This document shows positions 34,595 through 43,915 of a DNA stretch of 64,000 nucleotides, piece after piece. Source of the stretch: Bradyrhizobium diazoefficiens (GTDB lineage Bacteria > Pseudomonadota > Alphaproteobacteria > Rhizobiales > Xanthobacteraceae); NCBI RefSeq assembly GCF_016616235.1, contig NZ_CP067100.1:1795001-1859000 (forward strand), written 5' to 3'. The notes under the pieces are model-generated. The model had not been told where the DNA came from. It searched no databases and saw only the letters and a list, made by a program, of their open reading frames with translations. Made by a program: the position numbers and the translations under genes. How positions within the stretch are numbered: the stretch's first letter is position 1; each line of letters starts with the position of its first letter.

Positions 34595-35494
34595 TTACTC
34601 CTTTACCGCGCCGGTCAGCGAGGACACGTAATAGTCGACGAACAGCGAGTAGAAGACCGCCACCGGCAGCGAGCCGAGCAACGAGCCCGCCATCAGCGCG
34701 CCCCACTGGTAGACGTCGCCGGTGACGAGCTCGGTCAGGATCGCGACCGGCACGGTTTTGTTGGCGCCGCTCTGGATGAAGGCGAGCGCGTAGATGAACT
34801 CGTTCCAGGACAGCGTGAAGGAGAAGATGCCAGCCGAGATCAGGCCGGGCACCGCCAGCGGCAGCGTGATGCGGCGCAGGATCTGGAGGCGGGTGGCGCC
34901 GTCGACCAGCGCGCATTCCTCGAGCTCGTAGGGGATTGACTTGAAATAGCCGATCAGCAGCCAGGTGCAGAACGGCACCAGGAAGGTCGGATAGACCAGG
35001 ATCAGGGCAAGCGGCGAGTCGAACAGGCCGAACTGCACCACGACGGTCGCAAGCGGAATGAACAGAATCGACGGCGGCACGAGGTAAGCGAGGTAGATGC
35101 CGAGGCCGACATAAGGACTGCCGCGGAAACGCAGCCGCTCGATCGCATAGGCGGCGAGCGTGCTCGCGACCAGCGACAGCGTGGTTGCCCCGATTGCGAC
35201 CATCATCGTCGTCCACAGCCAGCGCGGATAGGCCGTGTCGAACAAGAGGTGCTTGATATGCGCCAGCGTCGGCGAGGAGATCCAGAACGGGTTGTGCTCC
35301 CGGTAGTTCATCAGCTCGGCGTTCGGCTTGAACGAGGTGATCGCCATCCAGTAGAACGGAAACAGCAGGATCAGCACGAAGCAGCCGAGCGGCAGGTAGA
35401 TCATCATCAGTCGCCGCAGCCCGGAATCCCAGGCCATGGTGTCCGGCGCGGCCTTGGCGTCGGCGACAGACCGTTGCGCGACCGTGTCAGTCAT
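34595..35494 (-). CDS. Carbohydrate ABC transporter permease, MalG-like (second system)
   Basis: A 299-residue CUT1 permease: first helix MIYLPLGCFVLILLFPFYWM, then SFKPNAELMNY, and EAA loop EECALVDGATRLQILRRITLPLAVPG (about 205-230), with NEFIYALAFIQSGANKTVPVAI typical of the MalG branch. The ATG overlaps the TGA of the MalF-like gene by eight bases. Together with the next two genes upstream it forms an importer; again no ATPase is encoded beside it. Confidence 0.88.
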   Translation of the reverse strand: MTDTVAQRSVADAKAAPDTMAWDSGLRRLMMIYLPLGCFVLILLFPFYWMAITSFKPNAELMNYREHNPFWISSPTLAHIKHLLFDTAYPRWLWTTMMVAIGATTLSLVASTLAAYAIERLRFRGSPYVGLGIYLAYLVPPSILFIPLATVVVQFGLFDSPLALILVYPTFLVPFCTWLLIGYFKSIPYELEECALVDGATRLQILRRITLPLAVPGLISAGIFSFTLSWNEFIYALAFIQSGANKTVPVAILTELVTGDVYQWGALMAGSLLGSLPVAVFYSLFVDYYVSSLTGAVKE

Positions 35495-36443
35495 TGGCCT
35501 CTCCCTGCTGCCATTTGCGGCGCGCCAGGCCGAAATAGGAGAACAGCGTCGCGAATACCAGGAACGGGATCATCGACACCGCGATCGCGGCGCCTTCGCC
35601 GAGTTCGCCGCCCGCGATGCCGCGCTGGAACGCCAGCGTCGCCAGCAGATGGGTCGAGTTGCCGGGGCCGCCGCGGGTGATCGCGTAGACGAGCTGGAAG
35701 TCGGTGAAGGTGAAAATGATCGAGAAGGTCATGACGATGGCGAGGATCGGCATCATCATCGGGAAGGTAATGTAGCGGAAGCGCTGCCAGGCGCTGGCGC
35801 CATCGAGCATCGCGGCCTCGTAGAGCGAGGGCGAGATGGTTTGAAGGCCCGCCAGCAGCGAGATCGCGACGAAGGGAATGCCGCGCCAGATGTTGGCGGC
35901 GATCAGCGAGAACCGCGCCGGCCAGGCCGAGCCGAGGAAGTCGATATTGCTCGACCGCCAGTGCAGCACGTCGACCAGCAGATAGGAGATGATCGAGAAC
36001 TGCGGATCGTAGATCCACCAGAACGCCAGCGCCGAGAGCACGGTCGGCACGATCCAGGGCAACAGGATGATCGCGCGCAGCAGGCTCTTGAACGGAAAAT
36101 GGTTGTTGAGCAGCAGCGCGAGCCAGAAGCCGAGCGCGAACTTCCCGAAGGTCGCGATCGCCGTGTAGACGACGCTGTAGAACACCGCGTTCCACCACAG
36201 CGAGTCGGTGAGCAGATACTGGAAATTCTCGAGACCGACATAGACGCCCTTGCGGCCGATCGTCGTATCGGTGAAAGCGAGCCAGATGCCGAGGCCGAGC
36301 GGATAGGTCAGGAACACCGCGAGCAGCCCGATCGCGGGCGCAAGGCACATCACGATCAGGAACGGCTTGTAGTCGAACAGCCGCACCAACCAGGACGGTT
36401 GCCGTTGGGCCAGGGCGAGAGGGGGAAGTGTGGTCACGGACAT
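35487..36443 (-). CDS. Carbohydrate ABC transporter permease, MalF-like (second system)
   Basis: A 318-residue CUT1 permease with six membrane helices; conserved stretches include FLIVMCLAPAIGLLAVFLTYPLGLGIWLAFTDTTIG, the EAA loop YEAAMLDGASAWQRFRYITFPMMMP and DFQLVYAITRGGPGNSTHLLATL, typical of MalF/UgpA-like subunits. A complex inverted repeat (36477-36600) separates it from the binding-protein gene upstream, suggesting that message for the permeases is made at a lower level. The ligand is unknown. Confidence 0.88.
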   Translation of the reverse strand: MSVTTLPPLALAQRQPSWLVRLFDYKPFLIVMCLAPAIGLLAVFLTYPLGLGIWLAFTDTTIGRKGVYVGLENFQYLLTDSLWWNAVFYSVVYTAIATFGKFALGFWLALLLNNHFPFKSLLRAIILLPWIVPTVLSALAFWWIYDPQFSIISYLLVDVLHWRSSNIDFLGSAWPARFSLIAANIWRGIPFVAISLLAGLQTISPSLYEAAMLDGASAWQRFRYITFPMMMPILAIVMTFSIIFTFTDFQLVYAITRGGPGNSTHLLATLAFQRGIAGGELGEGAAIAVSMIPFLVFATLFSYFGLARRKWQQGEAND

Positions 36444-36476
36444 CGGGGCGTTGTCCTGTCGTTGAAGGTCACCACG

Positions 36477-36600
36477 CCGTCATTGCGAGGAGCTCGCGAC
36501 AAAATTGCGGAGCAATTTTGCGCTGAAGCGACGAAGCAATCCAGGCTGTAACCGGGGGGCGGGACTGGATTGCTTCGCTTCGCTTCGCTCGCAATGACGG
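36477..36600. repeat. Intergenic inverted-repeat element inside the second ABC operon
   Basis: CCGTCATTGCGAG (36477-36489) at one end and CTCGCAATGACGG (36588-36600) at the other, with internal GACGAAGCAATCCAG and CTGGATTGCTTCG. This is a familiar Bradyrhizobium repeat. It sits between the binding-protein stop (36604) and the permease start (36443). Confidence 0.8.
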
Positions 36601-36603
36601 TCC

Positions 36604-37944
36604 TTACTTCTGCCGCCTGAAATACCGCTTACAGCGTTGCTCGGCTTCCGCGGCCGCGGCCTCCGGCGTAGCGGCGCCTGTGGCGACAGACGCGAACATC
36701 TGGATCAGCACGTAGTCGGCGCTGACGGCACCGGTCGCCGTCGAGATCGGACCCTTGTAGCCGTCATAATAGGTGCTGTTCATGGTGTCCTTGAAGATCT
36801 TGACCTTGGGGTCCTGCGACCACACGGCGGCGTCGGCATAGGCGGCCAGCGGCTGGGCCCAGTAGCCGGAGTTGGCGTTGAGCCACGGCTCGTACTGGTC
36901 CTTTTCCAGCATGAATTGCAGGAAGGCTTTTGCGGCGTTGGGATACTGGCTGTGCTTGAACACCATGGCGTTCAGCGTCAGGCCCGCCATCGGCGAGACC
37001 TTGGCGAGGCCCTTCGGCAGCAGCTGATGCTCGCTGTCCTCGGCAATCGCCTTGGTCGCCGGATCGTTCTTCAGCGAGAAGTACAGCGAGACGCCGTTCG
37101 CGGTCAGCGCGATTTCCTGCGCGGCATAGGCGCGGTTGTTGCTGACGTCGTTCCACGATGTCGTGCCGGCGATGAAGGTCGGGTAGAGCTGCTTGACCCA
37201 GTTCAGCGCGGCGATGGTCTCCTTGCTGTTGATGGTGAGGTTGCCTTCTTCATCGAGCAGGGCAGCGTTGTGCGACCACAGTGCCCAGCTTGCAAAACCG
37301 TTGCCGTCGCCCTTGGCGTTGCCGAGCGCGAAGCCGGCCGGCTTGCCGGCTTTTTGCAGCTTCTGGCACAGATCGAGGATGCCGGCATGATCTTCCGGCA
37401 CCTTGTCGAAGCCGACCGATTGCAGGATCGACTTGCGGTAGATCAGGGGGCCGGCGGAGGCGCCGAACGGCAGTCCGATCCAGGTGTCGCTCTTGTTCTT
37501 CTTGCCGTAGCGCTGCGCCAGCGGCAGCCAGCCGCCATAGCGTTTGCCGACATAGTCGGCGACGTCGGTGAGCTCGATCAGCTTGTCAATATAGATGTGC
37601 GGTGCATCGGAGAAGCCGATGATGATGTCGGGGCCGGCGCCGGAATTGGCGGTGACCGCAGTCTGCTGGTTGATGTCCTCCCAGCCTACGAAGTCGACCT
37701 TGACCTCGACACCGGTTTCCTTCGTGAATTTCGCAGCGTTGGCGCGGAACACGTCTTCGTCGGCCTGGACGAAGCGGACCGGCCGCAGCATGCGCAAGGT
37801 TGCGCCTTTCTCGATCTCGCGCTTGGGCGCCGCCACATCGGCGGCCTTGATATTGGATGTTTGCGCTGCAGCACCGGTGGCGGCAAACGTCGCGGCGGAC
37901 AGGCCCAGCGCCAAGGCATCACGACGTGTGATGTCGTTCCTCAT
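36604..37944 (-). CDS. Periplasmic carbohydrate-type solute-binding protein (second system)
   Basis: A 446-residue binding protein of the extracellular family 1 group. The N-terminus MRNDITRRDALALGLSAATF shows a twin-arginine-type export signal (TRRDALALG), cut near AAAQ. Conserved binding-protein blocks include FTKETGVEVKVDFVGWEDI and GPDIIIGFSDAPHIY; the C terminus is Ala/Glu-rich. GGGAGG precedes the ATG at 37944. It belongs with two downstream permeases and an upstream D-2-hydroxyacid dehydrogenase gene (38039-39082). The ligand may be a sugar acid or polyol that yields a hydroxyacid, which is inference only. Confidence 0.87.
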   Translation of the reverse strand: MRNDITRRDALALGLSAATFAATGAAAQTSNIKAADVAAPKREIEKGATLRMLRPVRFVQADEDVFRANAAKFTKETGVEVKVDFVGWEDINQQTAVTANSGAGPDIIIGFSDAPHIYIDKLIELTDVADYVGKRYGGWLPLAQRYGKKNKSDTWIGLPFGASAGPLIYRKSILQSVGFDKVPEDHAGILDLCQKLQKAGKPAGFALGNAKGDGNGFASWALWSHNAALLDEEGNLTINSKETIAALNWVKQLYPTFIAGTTSWNDVSNNRAYAAQEIALTANGVSLYFSLKNDPATKAIAEDSEHQLLPKGLAKVSPMAGLTLNAMVFKHSQYPNAAKAFLQFMLEKDQYEPWLNANSGYWAQPLAAYADAAVWSQDPKVKIFKDTMNSTYYDGYKGPISTATGAVSADYVLIQMFASVATGAATPEAAAAEAEQRCKRYFRRQK

Positions 37945-38038
37945 CAGTACCTCCCTATGATGTCTCCCTTCCCGGCGTTGATCGCCGGTGAAGGGTCGTT
38001 TCGGTCTTTTGCCGGTTTCCGGCTTGTGGCCGGCCGCC

Positions 38039-39082
38039 TTAGCTGTTCGGACCGCGATCCATGCTGACCGGTTGCCAGCGGCGGAGCGCGGTGTCTTGCA
38101 GCACCGACGGGTTGACGCAGCTTACCGGCCACATGCCCTGAAGCACCAGTGACAATTCGTAGCCCACCCGGCGCTTGCGCGCCTCGTCGAACCGTGCCGA
38201 GGCGGAGGCGACATGGGCCGTCAGGGTCACGTTCTCCATCCTGAGGATGGGGTTGTTGTGCGACGGCGGCTCTGTCTCCAGCACGTCGAGGGCGGCGTGC
38301 GCGATCCAGCCCTCCTGCAGAGCCTTGATCAGGCTCTCCTCGTCCACCGTGGCGCCGCGGCCGGTGTTGATGAAGATCGAGCCCTTCTTCATCTGTCGAA
38401 AATGCTTCTCGGTCAGCATGTGATGCACCTCGGGTCTTGCAGGGGCATGCATCGACACGAAGTCGGACTGCGACAGCACCTCGTTCAGCGTCGCCGGGAT
38501 CACGCCGTGGTCGTACATCAGCGTCTCCTGGATGAAGGGATCGTAGGCCATCATGCGCAGGCCGAACGGCGCGGCGCGCTTGGCAACGGCACGCGCGACA
38601 CGGCCGAACGAGATGAAGCCGAGCGTCTGGCCCATCAGCCGCGGAATCTTCAAAAGCGCCGGCCGGCCCTCGGCCCAGCGCCCGTCGCGCACCATGCGGT
38701 CCTGCTCGACCAGGCGGCGGAAGCCCGCGAGCAGCAGCATCATGGCGTGGTCGGCGACCTCCTCGATGAAGGTGTCGGGAATGTTGGTGACGGGAATGCC
38801 GCGGGCGGTGGCGGCCTTGACGTCGACGCTATCGACGCCGACCGAGCCGAGCGTGATGACCTTGCAATTGTCCAGCGCGTCGATGATCGACTTGGTGATC
38901 GGGATGCCCTTGGCATAGATGGCGTCGGCATTTTTCGCGGCGGCGATGAACTCGGCCTCATTGGCCGGCGCCTCGACGATCTCAGCATCGATCGGATCGA
39001 GCGCCTCGCGCTCGTAGGAATAATCGCTGCCCGCGACCGTGAAGCTCGCGCCCTTCGGCGTCACCACCCTGTATTTCGGCAT
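38039..39082 (-). CDS. D-isomer-specific 2-hydroxyacid dehydrogenase
   Basis: A 347-residue NAD-linked dehydrogenase. The catalytic set is present: Arg in [15 protein letters not shown], Glu in [16 protein letters not shown], and His in [17 protein letters not shown]. The dinucleotide loop reads [14 protein letters not shown], where the canonical G-x-G-x-x-G has Ser in place of the first Gly and Ala in place of the last; the Ala version is known in the C-terminal-binding-protein-like subgroup, but the Ser is unusual. The substrate is unknown. It lies 94 bp upstream of the binding-protein gene on the same strand and is divergent from the chemoreceptor gene. Confidence 0.87.
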   Translation of the reverse strand: MPKYRVVTPKGASFTVAGSDYSYEREALDPIDAEIVEAPANEAEFIAAAKNADAIYAKGIPITKSIIDALDNCKVITLGSVGVDSVDVKAATARGIPVTNIPDTFIEEVADHAMMLLLAGFRRLVEQDRMVRDGRWAEGRPALLKIPRLMGQTLGFISFGRVARAVAKRAAPFGLRMMAYDPFIQETLMYDHGVIPATLNEVLSQSDFVSMHAPARPEVHHMLTEKHFRQMKKGSIFINTGRGATVDEESLIKALQEGWIAHAALDVLETEPPSHNNPILRMENVTLTAHVASASARFDEARKRRVGYELSLVLQGMWPVSCVNPSVLQDTALRRWQPVSMDRGPNS

Positions 39083-39343
39083 GTCCTGCTCCCGATTTGT
39101 TTTGTCGGTTCTTGTTGCGACCCGGCCTTCTTGAGCGGGCCTTTGCGTCTTTTACGCGAAATCGAGCCACTCGCGTACAATCGCCGGTTGCCAGGACCGC
39201 GATTATTTGCCGGATTTGTCGGCTGGTCCGGGCTTCTACGGAGGGGTGTAAGTAACTTGCTAAGGGGTCGCACACTAAAAATTGTTTCAAATTTGTGTCG
39301 ACTCACTTGCGTGCCCGCATTCCTTTTCCCCGGAGTCCATCCC

Positions 39344-41029
39344 GTGAACTTGAGCAACCTGAAGATCGCCCCCAAGCTCGGCATCCTTGTCGGCGTTACC
39401 TTGTTCGGCCTGTGCATCTCCGGAGTTCTCGCGGGATATCTGATGAAGCGCGAGATGGTGAACGCGCGCATCGATCAGGCCAAGGCGATCGTGGACATGG
39501 GCCGCAACTTTGCGGCTGCGCTCAGGAAACGCATCGATGCCGGCGAGCTGACGAAGGACGCGGCTCTGGCCGAGCTGCGCCGCTACGGCAACGCGATGAC
39601 CTACGACAACGGCGCCGGCTATCTGTTCGGCACGACCTATGACGGCATCACCCAGATGGCGCCCGATCCCAAGCAGATCGGCACCAACCGCATGGAGGTT
39701 GAAACCAACGGCCGCAAGCTCTCGAAGGAGCTGATGGATGGCGTCAAGGCCAACGGCCAGATCCTTCTCTATTATGAATATGTGAAGCCCGGCCAGGAAA
39801 CGCCGATCCGCAAGCTCGGTTACGCCGTCGCCGTTCCCGGCTTCGACATGTATCTCGGCACCGGCGCCTATCTCGATGACATCGATGCCAGGATGGGGCC
39901 GATCTACTGGCTGCTCGGCTTCGCCATGCTCGGCATCGTCATCGTCGCCGGCAGCGTCGCCTGGATGATCGGGCGCAGCATCAGCCGTCCGCTGGCGCTG
40001 CTCGGTGCCCGCATGAAGGATCTCGCCGACGGCAAGCTCGAAGGCGACATCCCTGGCGTCGGCCGCGGCGACGAGGTCGGCGCGATGGCATCGACCGTCC
40101 AGATCTTCAAGGACAACGCGGTTCGCATCCGCGACCTCGAGAAGACCGAGTCGGACGCCAAGGAGCGCGCCGCGGCGGAACGTCGCAGCACTATGGAGGG
40201 CATCGCCAACGACTTCGAACGCAGCGTCAACGGCATCGTCCGCTCGGTCTCCTCGGCCGCGGCCGGCATGCAGTCGACGGCGCAGTCGATGACCGCGACC
40301 GCGAGCGACGCCTCGTCGCGCGCGGCGACGGTCGGTGCCGCCTCGCAAAAGGCCTCCGGCAATGTCGGCACGGTTGCCGCCGCCGCCGAAGAGCTGTCGA
40401 GCTCGGTCGCGGAAATCTCCCGCCAGGTCACCCGCTCGACCGAGGTCGCGAGCAAGGCCGTCAACGACGCCGAGCGCACCAACGCCACGGTCCAGGTGCT
40501 CTCCTCCGGCGCCGAGAAGATCGGCGAGGTCGTCAAGCTGATCCATTCGATCGCGGCGCAGACCAACCTCTTGGCGCTCAACGCCACCATCGAGGCGGCG
40601 CGTGCCGGTGAATCCGGCCGCGGCTTCGCCGTCGTCGCCTCCGAGGTCAAGGCGCTGGCGAACCAGACCGCGAAAGCGACCGAGGAGATCTCCGCGCAAG
40701 TGGCGGCGATGCAGACCTCGACCAGCGACGCGGTCGCGGCCATCTCCGGCATCACGCAGACGATTGCCGAGATGAGCGAGATCACCGCCGGCATCTCCGC
40801 ATCGATCGAGCAGCAGGGCGAAGCCACCCGCGAGATCGCCCGCAACATCCAGTCGGTCGCGGCCGGCTCGAGCGAGATCAACGCCCATATCGGCAGCGTC
40901 ACCTCGGCCGCGCAAGCGACCGGCTCTGCCGCCACCGACGTGCTCACCAACGCCCGCGAGCTGGACAACCAGTCGGGCGCGCTGCGCAGCGCCGTCGACA
41001 GCTTCCTCGCCAAGGTGCGCGCGGCTTAA
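39344..41029 (+). CDS. Methyl-accepting chemotaxis protein with Cache-type sensor
   Basis: A 561-residue chemoreceptor. Start GTG 39344 follows CGGAG. Helix 1 is about 10-30 ([21 protein letters not shown]); the periplasmic sensor (about 31-185) carries the sCache-like pattern [21 protein letters not shown] and [17 protein letters not shown]. Helix 2 is about 190-212, then HAMP ([20 protein letters not shown]) and the coiled-coil signalling domain with [20 protein letters not shown] and [18 protein letters not shown]. No C-terminal CheR-docking pentapeptide is visible. The ligand could be a small carboxylate, as many sCache_2 sensors bind those. Confidence 0.9.
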   Translation: MNLSNLKIAPKLGILVGVTLFGLCISGVLAGYLMKREMVNARIDQAKAIVDMGRNFAAALRKRIDAGELTKDAALAELRRYGNAMTYDNGAGYLFGTTYDGITQMAPDPKQIGTNRMEVETNGRKLSKELMDGVKANGQILLYYEYVKPGQETPIRKLGYAVAVPGFDMYLGTGAYLDDIDARMGPIYWLLGFAMLGIVIVAGSVAWMIGRSISRPLALLGARMKDLADGKLEGDIPGVGRGDEVGAMASTVQIFKDNAVRIRDLEKTESDAKERAAAERRSTMEGIANDFERSVNGIVRSVSSAAAGMQSTAQSMTATASDASSRAATVGAASQKASGNVGTVAAAAEELSSSVAEISRQVTRSTEVASKAVNDAERTNATVQVLSSGAEKIGEVVKLIHSIAAQTNLLALNATIEAARAGESGRGFAVVASEVKALANQTAKATEEISAQVAAMQTSTSDAVAAISGITQTIAEMSEITAGISASIEQQGEATREIARNIQSVAAGSSEINAHIGSVTSAAQATGSAATDVLTNARELDNQSGALRSAVDSFLAKVRAA

Positions 41030-41047
41030 AGTTCTCGCGCTGAATTC

Positions 41048-41209
41048 GTAGGGTGGGCAAAGACGCGAAAGCGTCGTGCCCACCCTTCATTGAACTCGTC
41101 AGCTGTCATGCCCCGCGAAGGCGGGGCATCCAGTACGCCGCGGCCCATCGGGTCAATCACTGCCGTCTCGGAATACTGGATCGCCCGCCTTCGCGGGCGA
41201 TGACACCTT
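41048..41209. repeat. Two intergenic inverted repeats after the chemoreceptor gene
   Basis: First, GGGTGGGCA (41051-41059) pairs with TGCCCACCC (41077-41085). Then a larger element, TGTCATGCCCC through GGGCGATGACA (about 41106-41207), with GCGAAGGC and GCCTTCGC arms inside. Both belong to repeat types common in Bradyrhizobium. They separate convergent genes and may act as terminators. Confidence 0.75.
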
Positions 41210-41218
41210 CCTAGAGCT

Positions 41219-42196
41219 CTACTGCTTCTCGATCCCGGCATTCGTGATCAGCTTCTCCCACAGCACCAGCTGCTCGTTGACGAACTTGCCGAGCTCCTCC
41301 GGCGTGCCCGAAAATGCGTCCATGCCGAGCGTCGCAAGCTGTGCCTTGATCTCCGGCTTCTCGACGATCTTGCGGATCTCGGCGTTGAGCCGCGTCACGA
41401 TCTCCTTCGGCATCCCGGCCGGACCGAAATAGCCCTGCCACGAGGAGATATCGAAATCGGGCACGCCGGCCTCCTGCATCGAGGGCAGGTTCGGCACCAG
41501 CGGCGAGCGATCCTTGGTGGTGACGGCAAGCGCCCGCAGCGCGTTGCCCTGGACATGCGGCAGCCCGGTGAGGATGTCGACGAACATCATCGAGACGCGG
41601 CCGCCCATGACGTCGTTGAGCGCCGGCGGCGAGCTCTTGTAGGGCACGTGCAACAGGTCGAGCCCGGCATTGTGCGCGAAGGTCGCGCCCGACACGATCG
41701 CCGAAGACGAGCCCGAGGCGTAGCTCAGCTTGCCCGGATTGGCCTTGCCATAGGCAACGAGCTCGCCGACGGTCTTGGCGGGCACGTCGGGGTGGACCAC
41801 CAGCATGAAGGGCAGATCGCCGGTGCGCGCGATCGGGGTAAAGTCCTTGACCGGATCGTAGGTGAGGCTCTTGAGCAGATAGGGATTGGCCGAATGCGTC
41901 GTGTTGGTGGTCACCAGCAGCGTGTAGCCGTCTGGCGCGGCGCGCGCGACATAGGTCGCCGCGATCATGCCGTTGGCGCCGGCTTTGTTCTCGATCACGA
42001 TGCCGACGCCGAGCGCCTGCGACAGATGCTGCGAGATCAGCCGCGTCGTGGTGTCGGTGCCGCTGCCGGCCGCGAATGGCAGCACCAGCGTGATGTTGCG
42101 GCTCGGCCAGGTGTCGGCCTGCGCGGTGGATGCCGCCGCGAGACATAGCGCGGCGGCGCCGGCGGTGCGCAGCATTCGGATCAGTGATGACAGCAT
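41219..42196 (-). CDS. Tripartite tricarboxylate transporter (Bug-type) substrate-binding protein
   Basis: A 325-residue periplasmic binding protein of the Bug/TctC family. Signal peptide about 1-27 (TAGAAALCLAAASTAQAD), then WPSRNITLVLPFAAGSGTDTTTRLI, the typical beginning, and KAGANGMIAATYVARAAPDGYTLLV. The end has SGTPEELGKFVNEQLVLWEKLI. Bug proteins bind carboxylates such as citrate, glutamate or aromatic acids. The TctA/TctB membrane partners are not adjacent, which is common for these orphan Bug proteins. The ligand is unknown. Confidence 0.9.
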   Translation of the reverse strand: MLSSLIRMLRTAGAAALCLAAASTAQADTWPSRNITLVLPFAAGSGTDTTTRLISQHLSQALGVGIVIENKAGANGMIAATYVARAAPDGYTLLVTTNTTHSANPYLLKSLTYDPVKDFTPIARTGDLPFMLVVHPDVPAKTVGELVAYGKANPGKLSYASGSSSAIVSGATFAHNAGLDLLHVPYKSSPPALNDVMGGRVSMMFVDILTGLPHVQGNALRALAVTTKDRSPLVPNLPSMQEAGVPDFDISSWQGYFGPAGMPKEIVTRLNAEIRKIVEKPEIKAQLATLGMDAFSGTPEELGKFVNEQLVLWEKLITNAGIEKQ

Positions 42197-42290
42197 GTCT
42201 GGACGTTCCCTCTCTTTTTTCGTTGGCGGGGAACCTAGCTTCTCCGAGCTGAAATCGGAAGACAGGAGTTTTGTCGCCCGCGTCGCGGAA

Positions 42291-43226
42291 TTACTTCACC
42301 GCAGAGCCCTGGCGCGAGGCGATCACGACGCCGGCGAGCACCAGCGCGTAGCCGATCAGATGAAACGGCTGGAGCTTTTCGCCGAGCAGCAGGATCGCCA
42401 TTGCCGAGCCGAACACCGGCACCAGATGGAAGAACGGTGCGGCGCGGTTCGGGCCGATCAGCGCGACGCCGCGGTTGAAGAAGAGATAGGCGAGCGTCGA
42501 GGGGAAGATCAGGATGTAGCCGAGCGTCATCAGCGTCGTCGTGTCGAATTGCAGCACGCGGCCGCTCCACGCCTCCCAGATCGCGGTCGGCAGCAGCATG
42601 GTCGCGCCGCAGCAGGTGGTGAAGGACAGAAAGGAGAGCTGGTGGATCTTCGGCCGGCGCGGGATGAAGGCGGAGTAGATCCCGAACGCCACCAGCGAGG
42701 AGCCGAACATGAGATCGCCCCTGTTGAAGCTGATGCCGGCGAGCGCGGCGAGATCGCCGCGCAGGATGATGATGAGCACGCCGAGCAGCGAGATCGCGAT
42801 GCCGGCAAACTGTCCGCCCGTCAGCCGCACCCCGAACAGCACCAGCGACCACAGCGCCACGAACAGGGGACCTGCCGACTGGATCAGCAGCGCGTTCAGC
42901 GCTTCTGTATACTGCATCGCCCAGTACGAGATCGCGTTGTTGAAGGCAAAGCCGACCAGCGACAGGAACAGCATCAAGGGCAGGCTGCCGCGCAGGGCAG
43001 GCCAGTCGCGCTTCAGATGCGGCCAGGCGAACGGCAGCAGGATCAGGAACACGCCGAACCAGCGGATCGTGGTCACCGTCAGCGGCGGCACGTGCGCGCC
43101 GACATGGCGGGCGAGCACGATGTTGCCGGCCCAGAACAGCGAGCTCAGGCTGAGCAGCAGATAAGGCTGGTTGTTGAGCCAACTGGCCGGACTCGAGGGC
43201 GCTGGCGCGGGCGAAGCGATCGTCAT
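42291..43226 (-). CDS. EamA/DMT-family transporter (paralog 1)
   Basis: A 311-residue membrane protein with ten predicted helices in two EamA repeats. Conserved sequence includes NQPYLLLSLSSLFWAGNIVLA, LNALLIQSAGPLFVALWSLV, FPSTLAYLFFNRGVALIGPN and VPVFGSAMAILLLGEKLQPFHLIGYALVLAGV. Such proteins usually export amino acids, nucleobases or related metabolites. ATG 43226 is preferred over the GTG at 43268. A clear paralog of the 43916-44848 gene, in the same direction; only a DUF1330 gene on the other strand and a 150-bp repeat lie between. Confidence 0.87.
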   Translation of the reverse strand: MTIASPAPAPSSPASWLNNQPYLLLSLSSLFWAGNIVLARHVGAHVPPLTVTTIRWFGVFLILLPFAWPHLKRDWPALRGSLPLMLFLSLVGFAFNNAISYWAMQYTEALNALLIQSAGPLFVALWSLVLFGVRLTGGQFAGIAISLLGVLIIILRGDLAALAGISFNRGDLMFGSSLVAFGIYSAFIPRRPKIHQLSFLSFTTCCGATMLLPTAIWEAWSGRVLQFDTTTLMTLGYILIFPSTLAYLFFNRGVALIGPNRAAPFFHLVPVFGSAMAILLLGEKLQPFHLIGYALVLAGVVIASRQGSAVK

Positions 43227-43319
43227 TGGCGTCGGTTGCGAGCTTGCGCCGGATTGCCGCCGCGACACAAGTCACGCGGCCGCAATGCTACAATGCGCGC
43301 ATCGACAGAGGAGGTGTCA

Positions 43320-43721
43320 TTGGCGGTTAATATGTTGAACATCGAAGGCCTGGAGCAGCTCGATCGCCAAGCGCCGGTGGTGATGCTGAACCTGATGCGT
43401 TTTCACGCGCGCTCGCGCGACGGCGACGGCTCCGGCTGGGATGCTTATCTCCGTTACAGCGCGATCACCGTGCCGATGATCAAGGCGCGCGGCGGCACGC
43501 TGCTGTGGACCGGCGAGGCCAAGGCGATCGCACTCGGCCCGCATGCGGGCAATGACTGGGATTTCGTCGCGCTGGTCTATTATCCAACCGTCGCGGCGTT
43601 CATCGACATGATGACGTCGAAGGAATACGAGATGCAGGCCAATCCGCATCGCGTCAACGGCTGCGCCGAGCACGTCATCATCGCCACCAGCGAAGCCTAC
43701 AGCAAGTTCAAGACGAGATAG
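43320..43721 (+). CDS. DUF1330-like dimeric alpha-beta-barrel protein
   Basis: About 133 residues from TTG 43320 (AGAGGAGG six bases upstream); ATG 43332 is an alternative. It reads LNIEGLEQLDRQAPVVMLNLMRF, then WDAYLRYSAITVPMIKARGGTLLWTGEAKAIALGP and DFVALVYYPTVAAFIDMMTSKEY, the DUF1330 pattern (stress-responsive A/B-barrel-like). The function is unknown. It is divergent from DMT paralog 1, with a short shared promoter region. The reading upstream to 41967 is a shadow. Confidence 0.8.
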   Translation: MAVNMLNIEGLEQLDRQAPVVMLNLMRFHARSRDGDGSGWDAYLRYSAITVPMIKARGGTLLWTGEAKAIALGPHAGNDWDFVALVYYPTVAAFIDMMTSKEYEMQANPHRVNGCAEHVIIATSEAYSKFKTR

Positions 43722-43737
43722 CGCACGCTCGTTCTTA

Positions 43738-43887
43738 CCCTCCCCTGGAGGGGGAGGGTCGATCGCGCGCAGCGCGAGCGGGGTGGGGTGATCCCTCCAC
43801 TCGGGCAGCGTTCGTTGCCGAGAGACTGTCACCCCACCCGGTCTCTCATCGCTAGCGCGCTACGAGCCGACCCCCTCCAGGGGAGGG
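43738..43887. repeat. 150-bp inverted-repeat element (MITE-like)
   Basis: CCCTCCCCTGGAGGGGG (43738-43754) and CCCCCTCCAGGGGAGGG (43871-43887) are 17-bp perfect inverted ends of a 150-bp non-coding element with inner GGGGTGGGGTGA/TCACCCCACCC. It lies between the DUF1330 gene and DMT paralog 2 and looks like a short mobile or folding repeat. No transposase gene is inside. Confidence 0.8.
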
Positions 43888-43915
43888 TGAATGGCGGCGT
43901 CACGCTTGAATGGAG

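Noticed and set aside
36637..38067. A 476-codon plus-strand frame opposite the second binding-protein gene
   Set aside because: Antisense shadow without recognisable domains.
38213..39343. Long N-terminal extension of the chemoreceptor
   Set aside because: It overlaps the dehydrogenase gene in antisense; the GTG at 39344 before the first helix gives a normal chemoreceptor.
39287..41083. A 598-codon minus-strand frame opposite the chemoreceptor gene
   Set aside because: Arg/Gly/Asp-rich antisense composition; the plus-strand chemoreceptor explains the region fully.
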